This document shows, piece after piece, positions 41,589 to 49,987 of a DNA stretch of 64,000 nucleotides. Source of the stretch: Paracoccus sp041927875 (GTDB lineage: Bacteria; Pseudomonadota; Alphaproteobacteria; Rhodobacterales; Rhodobacteraceae). How positions within the stretch are numbered: the first letter of the stretch is position 1; each line of letters begins with the position of its first letter. The notes below the pieces were generated by a model that searched no databases, had not been told where the DNA came from, and saw nothing but the letters and a program-made list of their open reading frames with translations. The translations under genes and the position numbers were made by a program. The stretch lies in NCBI RefSeq assembly GCF_041927875.1, contig NZ_JBHFHN010000006.1; one strand, given 5' to 3'.

Positions 41589-41860
41589 TAAATTAACAAA
41601 AAAATCGTTTTATAAAAATAAGTTGTGCGGATCATCAGACCTGATTAACTGGCGCCGTGACAGTTTCGCGCGGGGCTTTGGCGCCGCAAGATTGTCGGTG
41701 GCGAGTTGTCTGGTTGGGGCGGTCGGATCGGCGCGGCAGTGGGCGCCGCCTGTCCACCGCCCTTCCAGGCCCGCGCCGAATCACGCAGTGGCGGCCCCGA
41801 CAGGGACCGTGACGCCGGGCAGCACCCGGTCGGGCCAGACGAAGGGGGAGGAGACCAGTT
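41589..41860. other. AT-rich junction and leader of the actP pair
   Basis: The stretch 41565-41630 is strikingly AT-rich for this chromosome (runs of A and T around 41590-41620) and probably holds the primase promoter on the minus strand. From about 41640 the base composition returns to the chromosomal level, and the rest is the leader of the DUF485 gene. I found no copy of the tRNA-Lys 3' end and no gene here. Confidence 0.5.
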
Positions 41861-42166
41861 ATGGCTTTGACGACTGACCGCATTCTTGCGGACCCGAACT
41901 ATCAAAAGCTGCGTGCCACGCGGCTGCGGTTCGGTTGGCTTCTGACGATCATCATGCTGGTCGTCTATTACGGATTCATCACGCTGATCGCCTTTCGCAA
42001 GGATCTGTTGGCGGTGCCGCTGGGGCAGGGCGTGACCACCTGGGGCATTCCGATCGGCTTTGGCGTGATCGTCATCACCATCCTGCTGACCGCCGTCTAT
42101 GTCCGTCGCGCCAACAGCGAGTTCGACGAACTGACCGACAAGATCAAATATGAGGCCCTGAAATGA
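41861..42166 (+). CDS. DUF485 membrane protein, partner of ActP symporter
   Basis: The 101-residue protein has two membrane helices (about 25-45 and 62-82) and the DUF485 pattern: an N-terminal ILADPNYQKLRATRLRFGW and a C-terminal YVRRANSEFDELTDKI. It corresponds to E. coli YjcH, encoded next to ActP. GGAGGAG lies 7-10 bases upstream of the ATG. The stop overlaps the ActP start (ATGA), so the two are made together. How the small partner acts on the symporter is not established. Confidence 0.88.
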   Translation: MALTTDRILADPNYQKLRATRLRFGWLLTIIMLVVYYGFITLIAFRKDLLAVPLGQGVTTWGIPIGFGVIVITILLTAVYVRRANSEFDELTDKIKYEALK

Positions 42167-43896
42167 TGTCGGCGTCCAAGTTCCGCCCCCTGGCCGGGCT
42201 GGCCCTGCTGCTGACCGCGCCGAACGCGCTGTTCGCCGCTGGCGCGCTCGAGGGGGAGATTCAGCAGCAGGCGACCAACTGGACCGCGATCATCATGTTC
42301 GCGGTGTTCGTGGTCATGACCCTGTTCATCACCAAATGGGCCGCCAGCCGCACCAAATCGGCGGCGGATTTCTATACCGCCGGCGGCGGCATCACCGGGT
42401 TCCAGAACGGTCTGGCGATCGCGGGCGACTATATGTCGGCGGCCTCGTTCCTGGGGATTTCGGCGGCGGTGATGACCAGCGGCTTTGACGGGCTGATCTA
42501 CTCGATCGGCTTTCTGGTCGGTTGGCCGATCCTGACCTTCCTGATGGCCGAGCGGCTGCGCAACCTGGGCAAGTTCACCTTTGCCGATGTGGCCGCCTTC
42601 CGTTTTGAACAGACGCCGGTGCGGATGTTTGCCGCGCTGTCAACGCTGGTCGTCGTCGCCTTCTACCTGATCGCGCAGATGGTCGGCGCGGGGCAGCTGA
42701 TCAAGCTGCTGTTCGGGCTGGAATACTGGATGGCGGTGGTCATCGTCGGCGCGCTGATGATGGTCTACGTGCTGTTCGGCGGCATGACCGCGACCACCTG
42801 GGTTCAGATCATCAAGGCCTGCCTGCTGCTGGGCGGGGCCAGCTTCATGGCCTTCATGGTGATGACGCATTTCGGCTTCAGCTTTGAACAGCTGTTCGCG
42901 GAATCGGTGCGGGTGAAATCCGAAATCGCCACCGCCGCGGGCAAGACGCCCGAGGAGGCCGCATCCGCCGGTCTGTCGATCATGGGCCCGGGCACCTTTG
43001 TGAAAGACCCGATTTCGGCGATCAGCTTCGGCATGGCGCTGATGTTCGGGACCGCCGGTCTGCCGCATATCCTCATGCGCTTCTTCACCGTTCCCTCGGC
43101 CAAAGAGGCCCGCAAATCGGTGATGTGGGCGACCGTCTGGATCGGCTATTTCTACATGCTGACCTTCATCATCGGCTTTGGTGCGATCGTGTTCGTGCTG
43201 ACCAATCCGAACTTCCTTGAGATCAAGGACGGCGTGACCGGGCTGATCGGCGGCAACAACATGGCCGCTGTGCATCTGGCGAATGCGGCTGGCGGCAACC
43301 TGTTCCTGGGCTTCATTTCGGCCGTGGCCTTTGCGACCATCCTGGCGGTGGTGGCGGGGCTGACGCTGTCGGGCGCCTCGGCGGTGTCGCATGACCTGTA
43401 TTCGACGGTTATCAAGAAGGGCCAGGCAGACAGCGCGTCGGAGCTGCGCGTGTCGCGCATCACGACCCTGGCGCTGGGTGTGGTTGCGGTCGTGCTGGGC
43501 ATCGCCTTTGAAAAGCAGAACATCGCCTTCATGGTGTCGCTGGCCTTCGCGATTGCCGCCTCGGCCAACTTCCCGGTGCTGTTCCTGTCGCTTCTGTGGA
43601 AGGGCATGACCACCCGTGGCGCGGTGATCGGCGGCCTCTTGGGGCTGGTGTCCTCGGTGGTGCTGACGGTGCTGTCCCCCTCGGTGTGGGAGGCGACGCT
43701 GGGCTTTGAAAAAGGCTCGGCCCCGTTCCCCTATACCTCGCCCGCGCTGTTCTCGATGACGCTGGCCTTTGTCGGGATCTGGCTGTTCTCGATCACCGAC
43801 AGCAGCAAGCGCGCGGCGGTGGATCGGGCGGGCTTCATCCCGCAGCAGATCCGGTCGGAAACCGGCATCGGCGCGGCCGAAGCCTCAAGCCACTGA
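42163..43896 (+). CDS. actP: Sodium:solute symporter, acetate permease ActP type
   Basis: The 577-residue protein starts with a signal-like helix (to about residue 25), then about thirteen membrane helices. SSS-family motifs include SAADFYTAGGGITGFQNGLA and AGDYMSAASFLGISAA near the N-terminus and GGMTATTWVQIIKA in the middle. The N-terminal EGEIQQQATNWTAI and the DUF485 partner place it in the ActP/VC_2705 subfamily that imports acetate and similar short carboxylates. A strong terminator follows at 43918. The acs gene is not adjacent. Confidence 0.88.
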   Translation: MMSASKFRPLAGLALLLTAPNALFAAGALEGEIQQQATNWTAIIMFAVFVVMTLFITKWAASRTKSAADFYTAGGGITGFQNGLAIAGDYMSAASFLGISAAVMTSGFDGLIYSIGFLVGWPILTFLMAERLRNLGKFTFADVAAFRFEQTPVRMFAALSTLVVVAFYLIAQMVGAGQLIKLLFGLEYWMAVVIVGALMMVYVLFGGMTATTWVQIIKACLLLGGASFMAFMVMTHFGFSFEQLFAESVRVKSEIATAAGKTPEEAASAGLSIMGPGTFVKDPISAISFGMALMFGTAGLPHILMRFFTVPSAKEARKSVMWATVWIGYFYMLTFIIGFGAIVFVLTNPNFLEIKDGVTGLIGGNNMAAVHLANAAGGNLFLGFISAVAFATILAVVAGLTLSGASAVSHDLYSTVIKKGQADSASELRVSRITTLALGVVAVVLGIAFEKQNIAFMVSLAFAIAASANFPVLFLSLLWKGMTTRGAVIGGLLGLVSSVVLTVLSPSVWEATLGFEKGSAPFPYTSPALFSMTLAFVGIWLFSITDSSKRAAVDRAGFIPQQIRSETGIGAAEASSH

Positions 43897-43917
43897 CCGC
43901 CGTCTGATCGGCCCATG

Positions 43918-43949
43918 GCCCGGTCCCCGCGATGGGGGCCGGGCTTTTT
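43918..43949 (+). terminator. Rho-independent terminator after actP
   Basis: The stem GCCCGGTCCCC / GGGGGCCGGGC, with one T-G wobble pair and a five-base GCGAT loop, is followed by TTTTT. It ends the DUF485-actP transcript 20 bases after the stop. Confidence 0.85.
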
Positions 43950-43963
43950 CATGCCGCGCGGCA

Positions 43964-43991
43964 GGGCAATGATATTTTTCTTGCATTGCCC
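43964..43991. promoter_or_regulatory. Perfect 8-bp inverted repeat upstream of the LacI-type gene
   Basis: GGGCAATG (43964-43971) and CATTGCCC (43984-43991) are exact inverted copies with a 12-base AT-rich spacer. It lies 40 bases before the LacI-family start, where an autoregulatory site or the dyad of another regulator could sit. Confidence 0.45.
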
Positions 43992-44031
43992 ATCATCGCC
44001 CATCACGCTTGCGCCAAAGCGGTGGCAGGGC

Positions 44032-45069
44032 ATGGCACGACGACCCAGGATAGAGGATGTGGCCCAGGCCGCCGGCGTCAGCGTCGCAACGGTGGATCGG
44101 GTGCTGAATGGCCGCGCCGTGGTGCGGGCGGAAACCGCGCAGCGCGTGTCCGAGGCGGCGGTGGCCATCGGCTATCACGGGGCGGCAGCGATCCGGGCGC
44201 GGGTGATGGCGCATGTTCCCGAATATACGCTGGGCGTCGTGCTGCAAAAGGAACGCCACGCCTTTTATCAGGATTTCGCCGCCGCGCTGGATCACGCCGC
44301 GCGGCTGGATACCGGGCGCCGCTGGCGCATCGTGCTGCGCTTTGCCCCCGGTCAGGCGCCGGGCGATTTTGCCCAGGCCATCGCCGGGCTGGCGGGCAAG
44401 GTGCAGGCCGTGGCCGCCACCGGCATCGACCACCATGAGGTGACCGAGGCCGTCACCCTGCTGCGCCACCGCGGCGTACCGGTGTTTTCGCTGCTGTCCG
44501 ACTTTGCGCAGGGCGTGCGCGAAATGTATCTGGGCACCAATAACCTGAAGACCGGGCGGACGGCGGGCTGGCTGATGCAGCGGGTCGCACCGCGGCCCGG
44601 CAAGCTGGCGGTGTTCATCGGTGGGCACCGTTTTCATGGCCATGACCTGCGCGAAACCGGCTTTCGCAGCTATTTCCGCGAATATGCGCCGGGCTTCGAG
44701 TTTCTGGAAACGATGATCAATCTGGAAACCCGCGCCCTGACCTATGAGGCGACGCTGGACCTGATCGGCCGCCACCCCGGTCTGACCGGCATCTATTGCG
44801 CCGGTGGTGGGATGGAGGGGGCGATTGCGGCGGTGCGTGAGGCCGGTCAGGCAGGGCGGCTGGGGCTGATCGTGCATGAGCTGACCCCGGAATCGCGCCA
44901 GGGCCTGATGGAGGGCACCGTTTCGGCGCTGCTGGCGACACCGCTGGATGTGGTGGCCGCCGATGTGCTGGGGGTGATTGCCCGCACGTTGGATCAAGGC
45001 CCGGCCGACAATCCCGGCCAACGCTTTGTCATGGCGCAGATCATCACCCCGGAAGGCCTGACCGCCTGA
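44032..45069 (+). CDS. LacI-family transcriptional regulator, likely of inositol catabolism
   Basis: The 345-residue protein has a LacI helix-turn-helix at the N-terminus (PRIEDVAQAAGVSVATVDRVLNGRAVV) and a periplasmic-binding-protein-like ligand domain (GVVLQKERHAFYQDFAAAL to FVMAQIITPE). The ATG at 44032 places the helix-turn-helix at residues 5-25 as usual; the frame upstream is not conserved. It directly precedes an inositol-type importer and iol genes in the same direction, which suggests it responds to inositol or an inositol derivative. The effector is not certain. Confidence 0.85.
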   Translation: MARRPRIEDVAQAAGVSVATVDRVLNGRAVVRAETAQRVSEAAVAIGYHGAAAIRARVMAHVPEYTLGVVLQKERHAFYQDFAAALDHAARLDTGRRWRIVLRFAPGQAPGDFAQAIAGLAGKVQAVAATGIDHHEVTEAVTLLRHRGVPVFSLLSDFAQGVREMYLGTNNLKTGRTAGWLMQRVAPRPGKLAVFIGGHRFHGHDLRETGFRSYFREYAPGFEFLETMINLETRALTYEATLDLIGRHPGLTGIYCAGGGMEGAIAAVREAGQAGRLGLIVHELTPESRQGLMEGTVSALLATPLDVVAADVLGVIARTLDQGPADNPGQRFVMAQIITPEGLTA

Positions 45070-45074
45070 CGAAT

Positions 45075-45090
45075 TGATGGCTTTCCATCA
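45075..45090. promoter_or_regulatory. Palindrome TGATGG-cttt-CCATCA, operator or weak terminator
   Basis: A 16-base palindrome lies six bases after the LacI-type stop and 230 bases before the binding-protein gene. It could be the operator of the regulator or, with the TTTT after it, a weak terminator. The 250-base gap 45070-45319 has no gene; an additional imperfect pair GGGCAG/CTGCCC lies near 45150-45175. Confidence 0.4.
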
Positions 45091-45319
45091 TTTTCGCGCA
45101 TTTTTCTATCACCGCTGATGGGCGGGCCTCATCAATTTGGTTGACCCGTGGGCAGCGCGCGGGGAATCCTGCCCCCGATCACCGCCTGAGGAGGCGCGGC
45201 GATCCTGACCGACATCAAGGCCGTGCCGGGCCAAGAACACCGCTGTCAGCGGGCGATACCGGCTTGTCTTTTTCCGGCTGTGACAGGTGCGCCGGACACC
45301 ACCAAGGGGGAGGAAACCC

Positions 45320-46264
45320 ATGAAGACCTTTCTGCTGACCACCACCTGCGCGATGATGATCTCGGGCGCGGCGATGGCCGAGAACATCGGCGTGTCGATG
45401 GCGCTGTTCGACGACAACTTCCTGACCGTGCTGCGCAACGGGATGCAGGATTACGCCAAGGGTCTGGATGGCGTCACGCTGCAAGTCGAGGACGCCCAGA
45501 ACGACGTGGGCAAGCAGTTGAACCAGATCCAGAACTTTGTTGCCTCGGGTGTCGATGCGATTATCGTGAACCCGGTCGATACCGATGCCACCGTCGCCAT
45601 GTCCGAGGCCGCCGCCGCGGCGGGCATCCCGCTGGTCTATGTTAACCGCCAGCCCGTCAACGTCGATACGCTGCCCGAGAAACAGGCCTTCGTCGCCTCG
45701 GACGAAAAGGAATCCGGCACCCTGCAAACGCAGGAGGTCTGCCGCCTGCTGAAAGAGGCCGGCAAGGGCGAGGGCGCCAAGGCTCTGGTGTTGATGGGCG
45801 AATTGTCGAACCAGGCGGCGCGGATGCGCACCCAGGACATCAAGGATGTGATCGCCACCGACGACTGCAAGTTCATCACTATCGTCGAGGAACAGACCGC
45901 CAACTGGCAGCGCACTCAGGCCACCGACCTGATGACCAACTGGCTGACCGCCGGCGTTCAGTTCGACGCGGTGATCGCCAACAACGACGAAATGGCCGTT
46001 GGCGCGATCCAGGCGTTGAAAAGCGGCGGCAAGGATCTGAACACCGTTGTCGTCGCCGGGATCGACGCCACCCAGGATGCGCTGGCGGCGATGGCGGCGG
46101 GTGAGCTGGACGCGACCGTGTTCCAGAATGCCGCCGGTCAGGGCCAGGGCGCGGTCGATGCCGCGCTGAAACTGGCGCGCGGCGAGGCGGTCGAGAAAAA
46201 GGTCTATGTGCCCTTTGAGCTGGTCACCCCGGCCAATCTGGCGAATTACCAGGCCAAGAACTGA
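45320..46264 (+). CDS. ibpA: Inositol-type ABC transporter substrate-binding protein
   Basis: The 314-residue precursor has a signal peptide (cleavage likely after MISGAAMA, about residue 20) and a type I sugar-binding fold: IGVSMALFDDNFLTVLRNGM, GVDAIIVNPVDTDAT, VIANNDEMAVGAIQAL and VVVAGIDATQDAL. It resembles RbsB/IbpA proteins that bind ribose or inositol in the periplasm. Placement before the matching ATPase and permease and before iol genes supports inositol. GGAGGAAA precedes the ATG. Confidence 0.85.
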   Translation: MKTFLLTTTCAMMISGAAMAENIGVSMALFDDNFLTVLRNGMQDYAKGLDGVTLQVEDAQNDVGKQLNQIQNFVASGVDAIIVNPVDTDATVAMSEAAAAAGIPLVYVNRQPVNVDTLPEKQAFVASDEKESGTLQTQEVCRLLKEAGKGEGAKALVLMGELSNQAARMRTQDIKDVIATDDCKFITIVEEQTANWQRTQATDLMTNWLTAGVQFDAVIANNDEMAVGAIQALKSGGKDLNTVVVAGIDATQDALAAMAAGELDATVFQNAAGQGQGAVDAALKLARGEAVEKKVYVPFELVTPANLANYQAKN

Positions 46265-46334
46265 CCCACGCCGGGTGATTGCGGGGGCGGTTCGCCGCCC
46301 CCGGCTTGCGGCCATCGGGCCGAAAGGGGGGAAG

Positions 46335-47852
46335 ATGCTGGATCATTCTGCGACGGCGGATCGGCCGGGCGATTACATCCTTGAGGTCGATCGCGTGCGC
46401 AAAGAGTTTCCGGGCGTGGTCGCGCTGGACGATGTGCAACTGCGCATCCGCCCCGGCACGGTTCACGCGCTGATGGGCGAAAACGGCGCGGGCAAATCGA
46501 CGCTGATGAAGATCATCGCCGGCGTCTATACGCCCGACCGGGGTGAGGTGCGCTTTGCCGGCAAGCCTTTGTCGATCAAGACCCCGATCGACGCGCTGAA
46601 CAGCGGCATTGCGATGATCCATCAGGAACTGAACCTGATGAACACCATGACCGTGGCGGAAAACATCTGGATTCGGCGCGAACCCAAGGGCGCGATGGGG
46701 CTGATCGACCATGCGGCGATGAACCGCCAGACCCAGGATCTGTTCGACCAGTTGAACATCCGGCTGGACCCCACGCAACTGGTCGGCGAACTGACCGTCG
46801 CGCAAAAGCAGATGGTCGAGATCGCCAAGGCGGTCAGCTATCAATCTGACGTTCTGATCATGGACGAACCGACCAGTGCCATCACCGAGGCCGAGGTCGA
46901 ACATCTGTTCGCCATCATCCGCGACCTTCGCGCGCGCGGCGTGGGCATTGTCTACATTACCCACAAGATGAACGAACTGTTTGAAATCGCGGACGAACTG
47001 ACGGTGTTCCGCGATGGCAAATACATCGCCACCGTCGCCGCCAGCGACGTGACGCGCGACGACATCATTCGCATGATGGTGGGCCGCGACATCACCGAGA
47101 TGTTCCCCAAGGTCGATTGCCCGATCGGCGACGTGGTGCTTGAGGTGCGCGACCTGACGCTGCCCGGCGTTTTCCACAATGTCAGCTTCGATCTGCGCGC
47201 GGGTGAGATTCTGGGCGTGGCTGGCCTTGTCGGCTCGGGTCGGTCGAACGTCGCCGAGGCGATCTTCGGCGTGACCCCGGCGACGACGGGTCAGGTGCGG
47301 ATCGCCGGTCAGCCGGTGCGCATCACCTCGCCCAAGGATGCGATGAAGCACGGCATGGCCTTTCTGACCGAGGATCGCAAGGAAACCGGCTGTTTCCTGA
47401 TCCTCGACTGCCTGGAAAACATCCAGATGGCGCTGATCACCCGCGACAAGGTGAAGAACGGTTTCGTCCAGCAACGCGCGGTGTCGGCCATGGCTGCGGA
47501 TTACGCCGCCAAGCTGCGCGTCAAGACGCCGAACCTGCAAGAGCGGGTGGAAAACCTGTCAGGCGGCAATCAGCAAAAGCTGCTGATCGCGCGCTGGCTG
47601 CTGACCGGTCCCCGGATCCTGATCCTGGACGAACCGACGCGCGGGATCGACGTGGGCGCGAAATCCGAAATCCACCGCCTGATCACCGCCCTGGCCGGGC
47701 AGGGGGTCGCGGTTCTGATGATCTCGTCCGAGATGCCCGAGGTGCTGGGCATGTCCGACCGGATCATGGTCATGCACGAAGGCCATGTGTCCGGGTTCCT
47801 GACCCGCGACGAGGCCGATCAGGTCCGCATCATGGATCTGGCTGCAAGGTAA
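46335..47852 (+). CDS. iatA: Sugar/inositol ABC transporter ATP-binding protein (double domain)
   Basis: The 505-residue protein has two ABC domains, as in RbsA. The first has Walker A GENGAGKST (about 50-58), a degenerate signature LTVAQKQMVEIAKA, and Walker B VLIMDEPTS. The second has a modified Walker A GLVGSGRSN, signature LSGGNQQKLLIAR and ILILDEPTRGID. The ATG at 46335 has AAGGGGGGA upstream. It energises the permease IatP. Confidence 0.88.
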   Translation: MLDHSATADRPGDYILEVDRVRKEFPGVVALDDVQLRIRPGTVHALMGENGAGKSTLMKIIAGVYTPDRGEVRFAGKPLSIKTPIDALNSGIAMIHQELNLMNTMTVAENIWIRREPKGAMGLIDHAAMNRQTQDLFDQLNIRLDPTQLVGELTVAQKQMVEIAKAVSYQSDVLIMDEPTSAITEAEVEHLFAIIRDLRARGVGIVYITHKMNELFEIADELTVFRDGKYIATVAASDVTRDDIIRMMVGRDITEMFPKVDCPIGDVVLEVRDLTLPGVFHNVSFDLRAGEILGVAGLVGSGRSNVAEAIFGVTPATTGQVRIAGQPVRITSPKDAMKHGMAFLTEDRKETGCFLILDCLENIQMALITRDKVKNGFVQQRAVSAMAADYAAKLRVKTPNLQERVENLSGGNQQKLLIARWLLTGPRILILDEPTRGIDVGAKSEIHRLITALAGQGVAVLMISSEMPEVLGMSDRIMVMHEGHVSGFLTRDEADQVRIMDLAAR

Positions 47853-47862
47853 GGGGAAACCG

Positions 47863-48858
47863 ATGTCGAAAACCGCAACCCATCGCCGCCTGCCGGCCGA
47901 GGTCAACATCCTGCTGGTGCTGGTCGGCATCGCTTTGGTCTTTGAAATCCTGGGCTGGGTGTTTCAGGGGCAGTCCTTCCTGGGCAATCTGGACCGGCTG
48001 AAGATCATGATCCTTCAGGTCTCGGTCATCGGCATCATCGCCGTGGGGGTGACGCAGGTCATCATCTCGGGCGGGATCGACCTGTCCTCCGGTTCGGTGG
48101 TCGGGGCGGTGGCCATGATCTCGATGTCGCTGGCGCAGGCCGATGGCTATGAACGCGCGGTCTATCCGGCGCTGACCGGGATGCCCTTGGTCGTGCCGCT
48201 GGGGGTCGGGCTGCTGGTCGGGCTGGCGGCGGGGATGGTGAACGGGGCACTGATCGCCTATACCAAGATCCCGCCCTTCATCGCCACATTGGGGATGATG
48301 GTGACGGCGCGCGGCTTTGCGAAATGGTATACCAAGGGCCAGCCGATTTCCTTTCCCTCGGAAAGTTATGCGGCCCTGGGCAAGGGCATGATGCCGGTGG
48401 CGATCTTCCTGCTGATCGCGGTGATCTTTCACATCGCCATGAAATACACCCGTTACGGCAAGTTCACCTATGCCATCGGCGCCAACCAGCAGGCGGCGCG
48501 GGTGTCGGGCATCAACGTCGAACACCATATCATCAAGGTCTATGCCATTGCCGGCCTTTTGGCGGCACTGGCCGGGATCGTCGTGGCGGCGCGTGGTCAG
48601 ACCGCGCAGGCCGGCATGGGGATCATGTATGAACTGGACGCCATCGCCATGGCGGTGATCGGCGGCACCTCGCTGACCGGCGGGCGCGGGTCGATCATCG
48701 GCACCACCATCGGCATGGTGATCTTTGGCGTCATCATCTCGGGTTTCACCTTCCTGCGGCTGGACGCCTATTATCAGGAAATGATCAAGGGCGTCATCAT
48801 CGTCGCCGCCGTGGTGGCCGATGTCTATCGCCAGAAAAAGCGCGTGAAGAAGGCGTAG
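47863..48858 (+). CDS. iatP: Sugar/inositol ABC transporter permease
   Basis: The 331-residue protein has about nine hydrophobic helices and RbsC-family motifs: VTQVIISGGIDLSSGSVVG, NGALIAYTKIPPFIATLGMM, AIGANQQAARVSGI and AVIGGTSLTGGRGSIIG. It forms the inner-membrane channel of the importer encoded by ibpA and iatA. One base separates its stop from the next ATG. Confidence 0.88.
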   Translation: MSKTATHRRLPAEVNILLVLVGIALVFEILGWVFQGQSFLGNLDRLKIMILQVSVIGIIAVGVTQVIISGGIDLSSGSVVGAVAMISMSLAQADGYERAVYPALTGMPLVVPLGVGLLVGLAAGMVNGALIAYTKIPPFIATLGMMVTARGFAKWYTKGQPISFPSESYAALGKGMMPVAIFLLIAVIFHIAMKYTRYGKFTYAIGANQQAARVSGINVEHHIIKVYAIAGLLAALAGIVVAARGQTAQAGMGIMYELDAIAMAVIGGTSLTGGRGSIIGTTIGMVIFGVIISGFTFLRLDAYYQEMIKGVIIVAAVVADVYRQKKRVKKA

Positions 48859-48859
48859 C

Positions 48860-49984
48860 ATGATGGCGGAGCGTCCTTTGGGTGTCGCGCTGATCGGCAC
48901 CGGCTTCATGGGCAAATGTCACGCGATGGCCTGGCGCAATGTCGCCACCGCCTTTGGCGGCACGCCCCCCCGGCTTGAGGTGCTGGCCGATGTTCCAGCC
49001 GAGGCCGCCACCGCCCATGCCCACGCCTTCGGCTTTGCGCGCGCCACCGGCGACTGGCGCGCGGCGGTGTCCGATCCGGCGGTGGATGTGGTGTCGATCA
49101 CCACCCCCAACGGCTTGCACCGCGAGATGGCCGAGGCCGCCCTGGCCGCGGGTAAACATGTCTGGCTGGAAAAGCCGATGGCGTTGACGCTGACGGATGC
49201 CGAAAGCATGGCCGCCGCCGCTGCCCGCGCAGGGCGGGTGACGATGCTGGGCTATAATTACCTGCGCAACCCGGCCTTTGCCCACGCGCTGACCCTGATC
49301 GGTGACGGCGTGATCGGCACCCCGCGCGAATTTCGCGGTGTCTACGACGAGGATTATCTGGCCGATCCCGACCTGCCTTGGTCGTGGCGGATGACGCAGG
49401 CGCAAGGGGGCCTGGGCGCCTTGGGCGATCTGGGTTGCCACCTGGTCAGTCAGATGCTGGCCTTGATGGGTCCGGTCGACAGCCTGGTGGCGATGGCGCG
49501 CACCGCCTATGCCACCCGCCCCGCGCCCGAGGGTGCCAGACCGGTCGAGAATGAGGACAGTGCCCTGGCGATGATCCGCTTTGCCTCGGGCGCGATCGGC
49601 AGCTTTGCCACCTCGCGCGTGGCGCATGGCCGCAAATGCCGCCTTCAATGGGAGGTTCACGGCGATCGTGGCACGCTGGTGTTCGATCAGGAACGCATGA
49701 ATGAACTGTGGCTGTTCACCCCCGAGGACAAGGGACGCGAAGGTTTCAAGCGCCTGCTGACCGGCCCCGCGCAGCCCGGCTTTGCCGCCTTTTGCCCGGC
49801 CCCCGGCCATAATTTCGGCTTCAACGAAATGAAGGTGATCGAGGCGCATCAGCTGATGACCGCCATCGCGGGCGGTGGCCCCTGTGGGCCGGATTTCGCC
49901 GAAGGACTGGTGATCGAACGCATCATTCACGGCATGGCCCGGTCCGCCGCGACCGGCCAGTCCGTCGCCATCGCAGGGAGTTAG
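48860..49984 (+). CDS. Gfo/Idh/MocA-family dehydrogenase
   Basis: The 374-residue protein has an N-terminal Rossmann motif (IGTGFMGKCHAMAW), the family's EKPM motif around residue 105, and the C-terminal oxidoreductase alpha/beta domain (GGLGALGDLGCHLVSQM). It is an NAD(P)-dependent dehydrogenase of a sugar or inositol. Together with iolG at 50890 it gives the cluster two such enzymes; scyllo-inositol or another isomer is a possible substrate. An ATG doublet gives two possible starts one codon apart. Confidence 0.85.
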   Translation: MMAERPLGVALIGTGFMGKCHAMAWRNVATAFGGTPPRLEVLADVPAEAATAHAHAFGFARATGDWRAAVSDPAVDVVSITTPNGLHREMAEAALAAGKHVWLEKPMALTLTDAESMAAAAARAGRVTMLGYNYLRNPAFAHALTLIGDGVIGTPREFRGVYDEDYLADPDLPWSWRMTQAQGGLGALGDLGCHLVSQMLALMGPVDSLVAMARTAYATRPAPEGARPVENEDSALAMIRFASGAIGSFATSRVAHGRKCRLQWEVHGDRGTLVFDQERMNELWLFTPEDKGREGFKRLLTGPAQPGFAAFCPAPGHNFGFNEMKVIEAHQLMTAIAGGGPCGPDFAEGLVIERIIHGMARSAATGQSVAIAGS

Positions 49985-49987
49985 GCC

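Larger units (their letters stand above)
36379..41630. mobile_element. Integrated replicative element or remnant at tRNA-Lys
   Basis: The interval between the tRNA-Lys 3' end and the AT-rich stretch near 41630 interrupts housekeeping genes (dapF on the left, the actP pair on the right). It carries a primase-helicase, four small genes with no recognised housekeeping role, and an iteron-rich origin-like region. Left boundary: the tRNA end. Right boundary: uncertain, placed after the AT-rich segment upstream of the primase start. I found no integrase, no excisionase, no capsid gene and no second copy of the tRNA 3' end. Its class (phage satellite, phage-plasmid remnant, other) cannot be decided from what is here. 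Confidence 0.6.

Noticed and set aside
41540..41860. Second attachment site (copy of the tRNA-Lys 3' end) at the right end of the element
   Set aside because: I scanned for the T-arm and acceptor sequence and found no match longer than a few bases.
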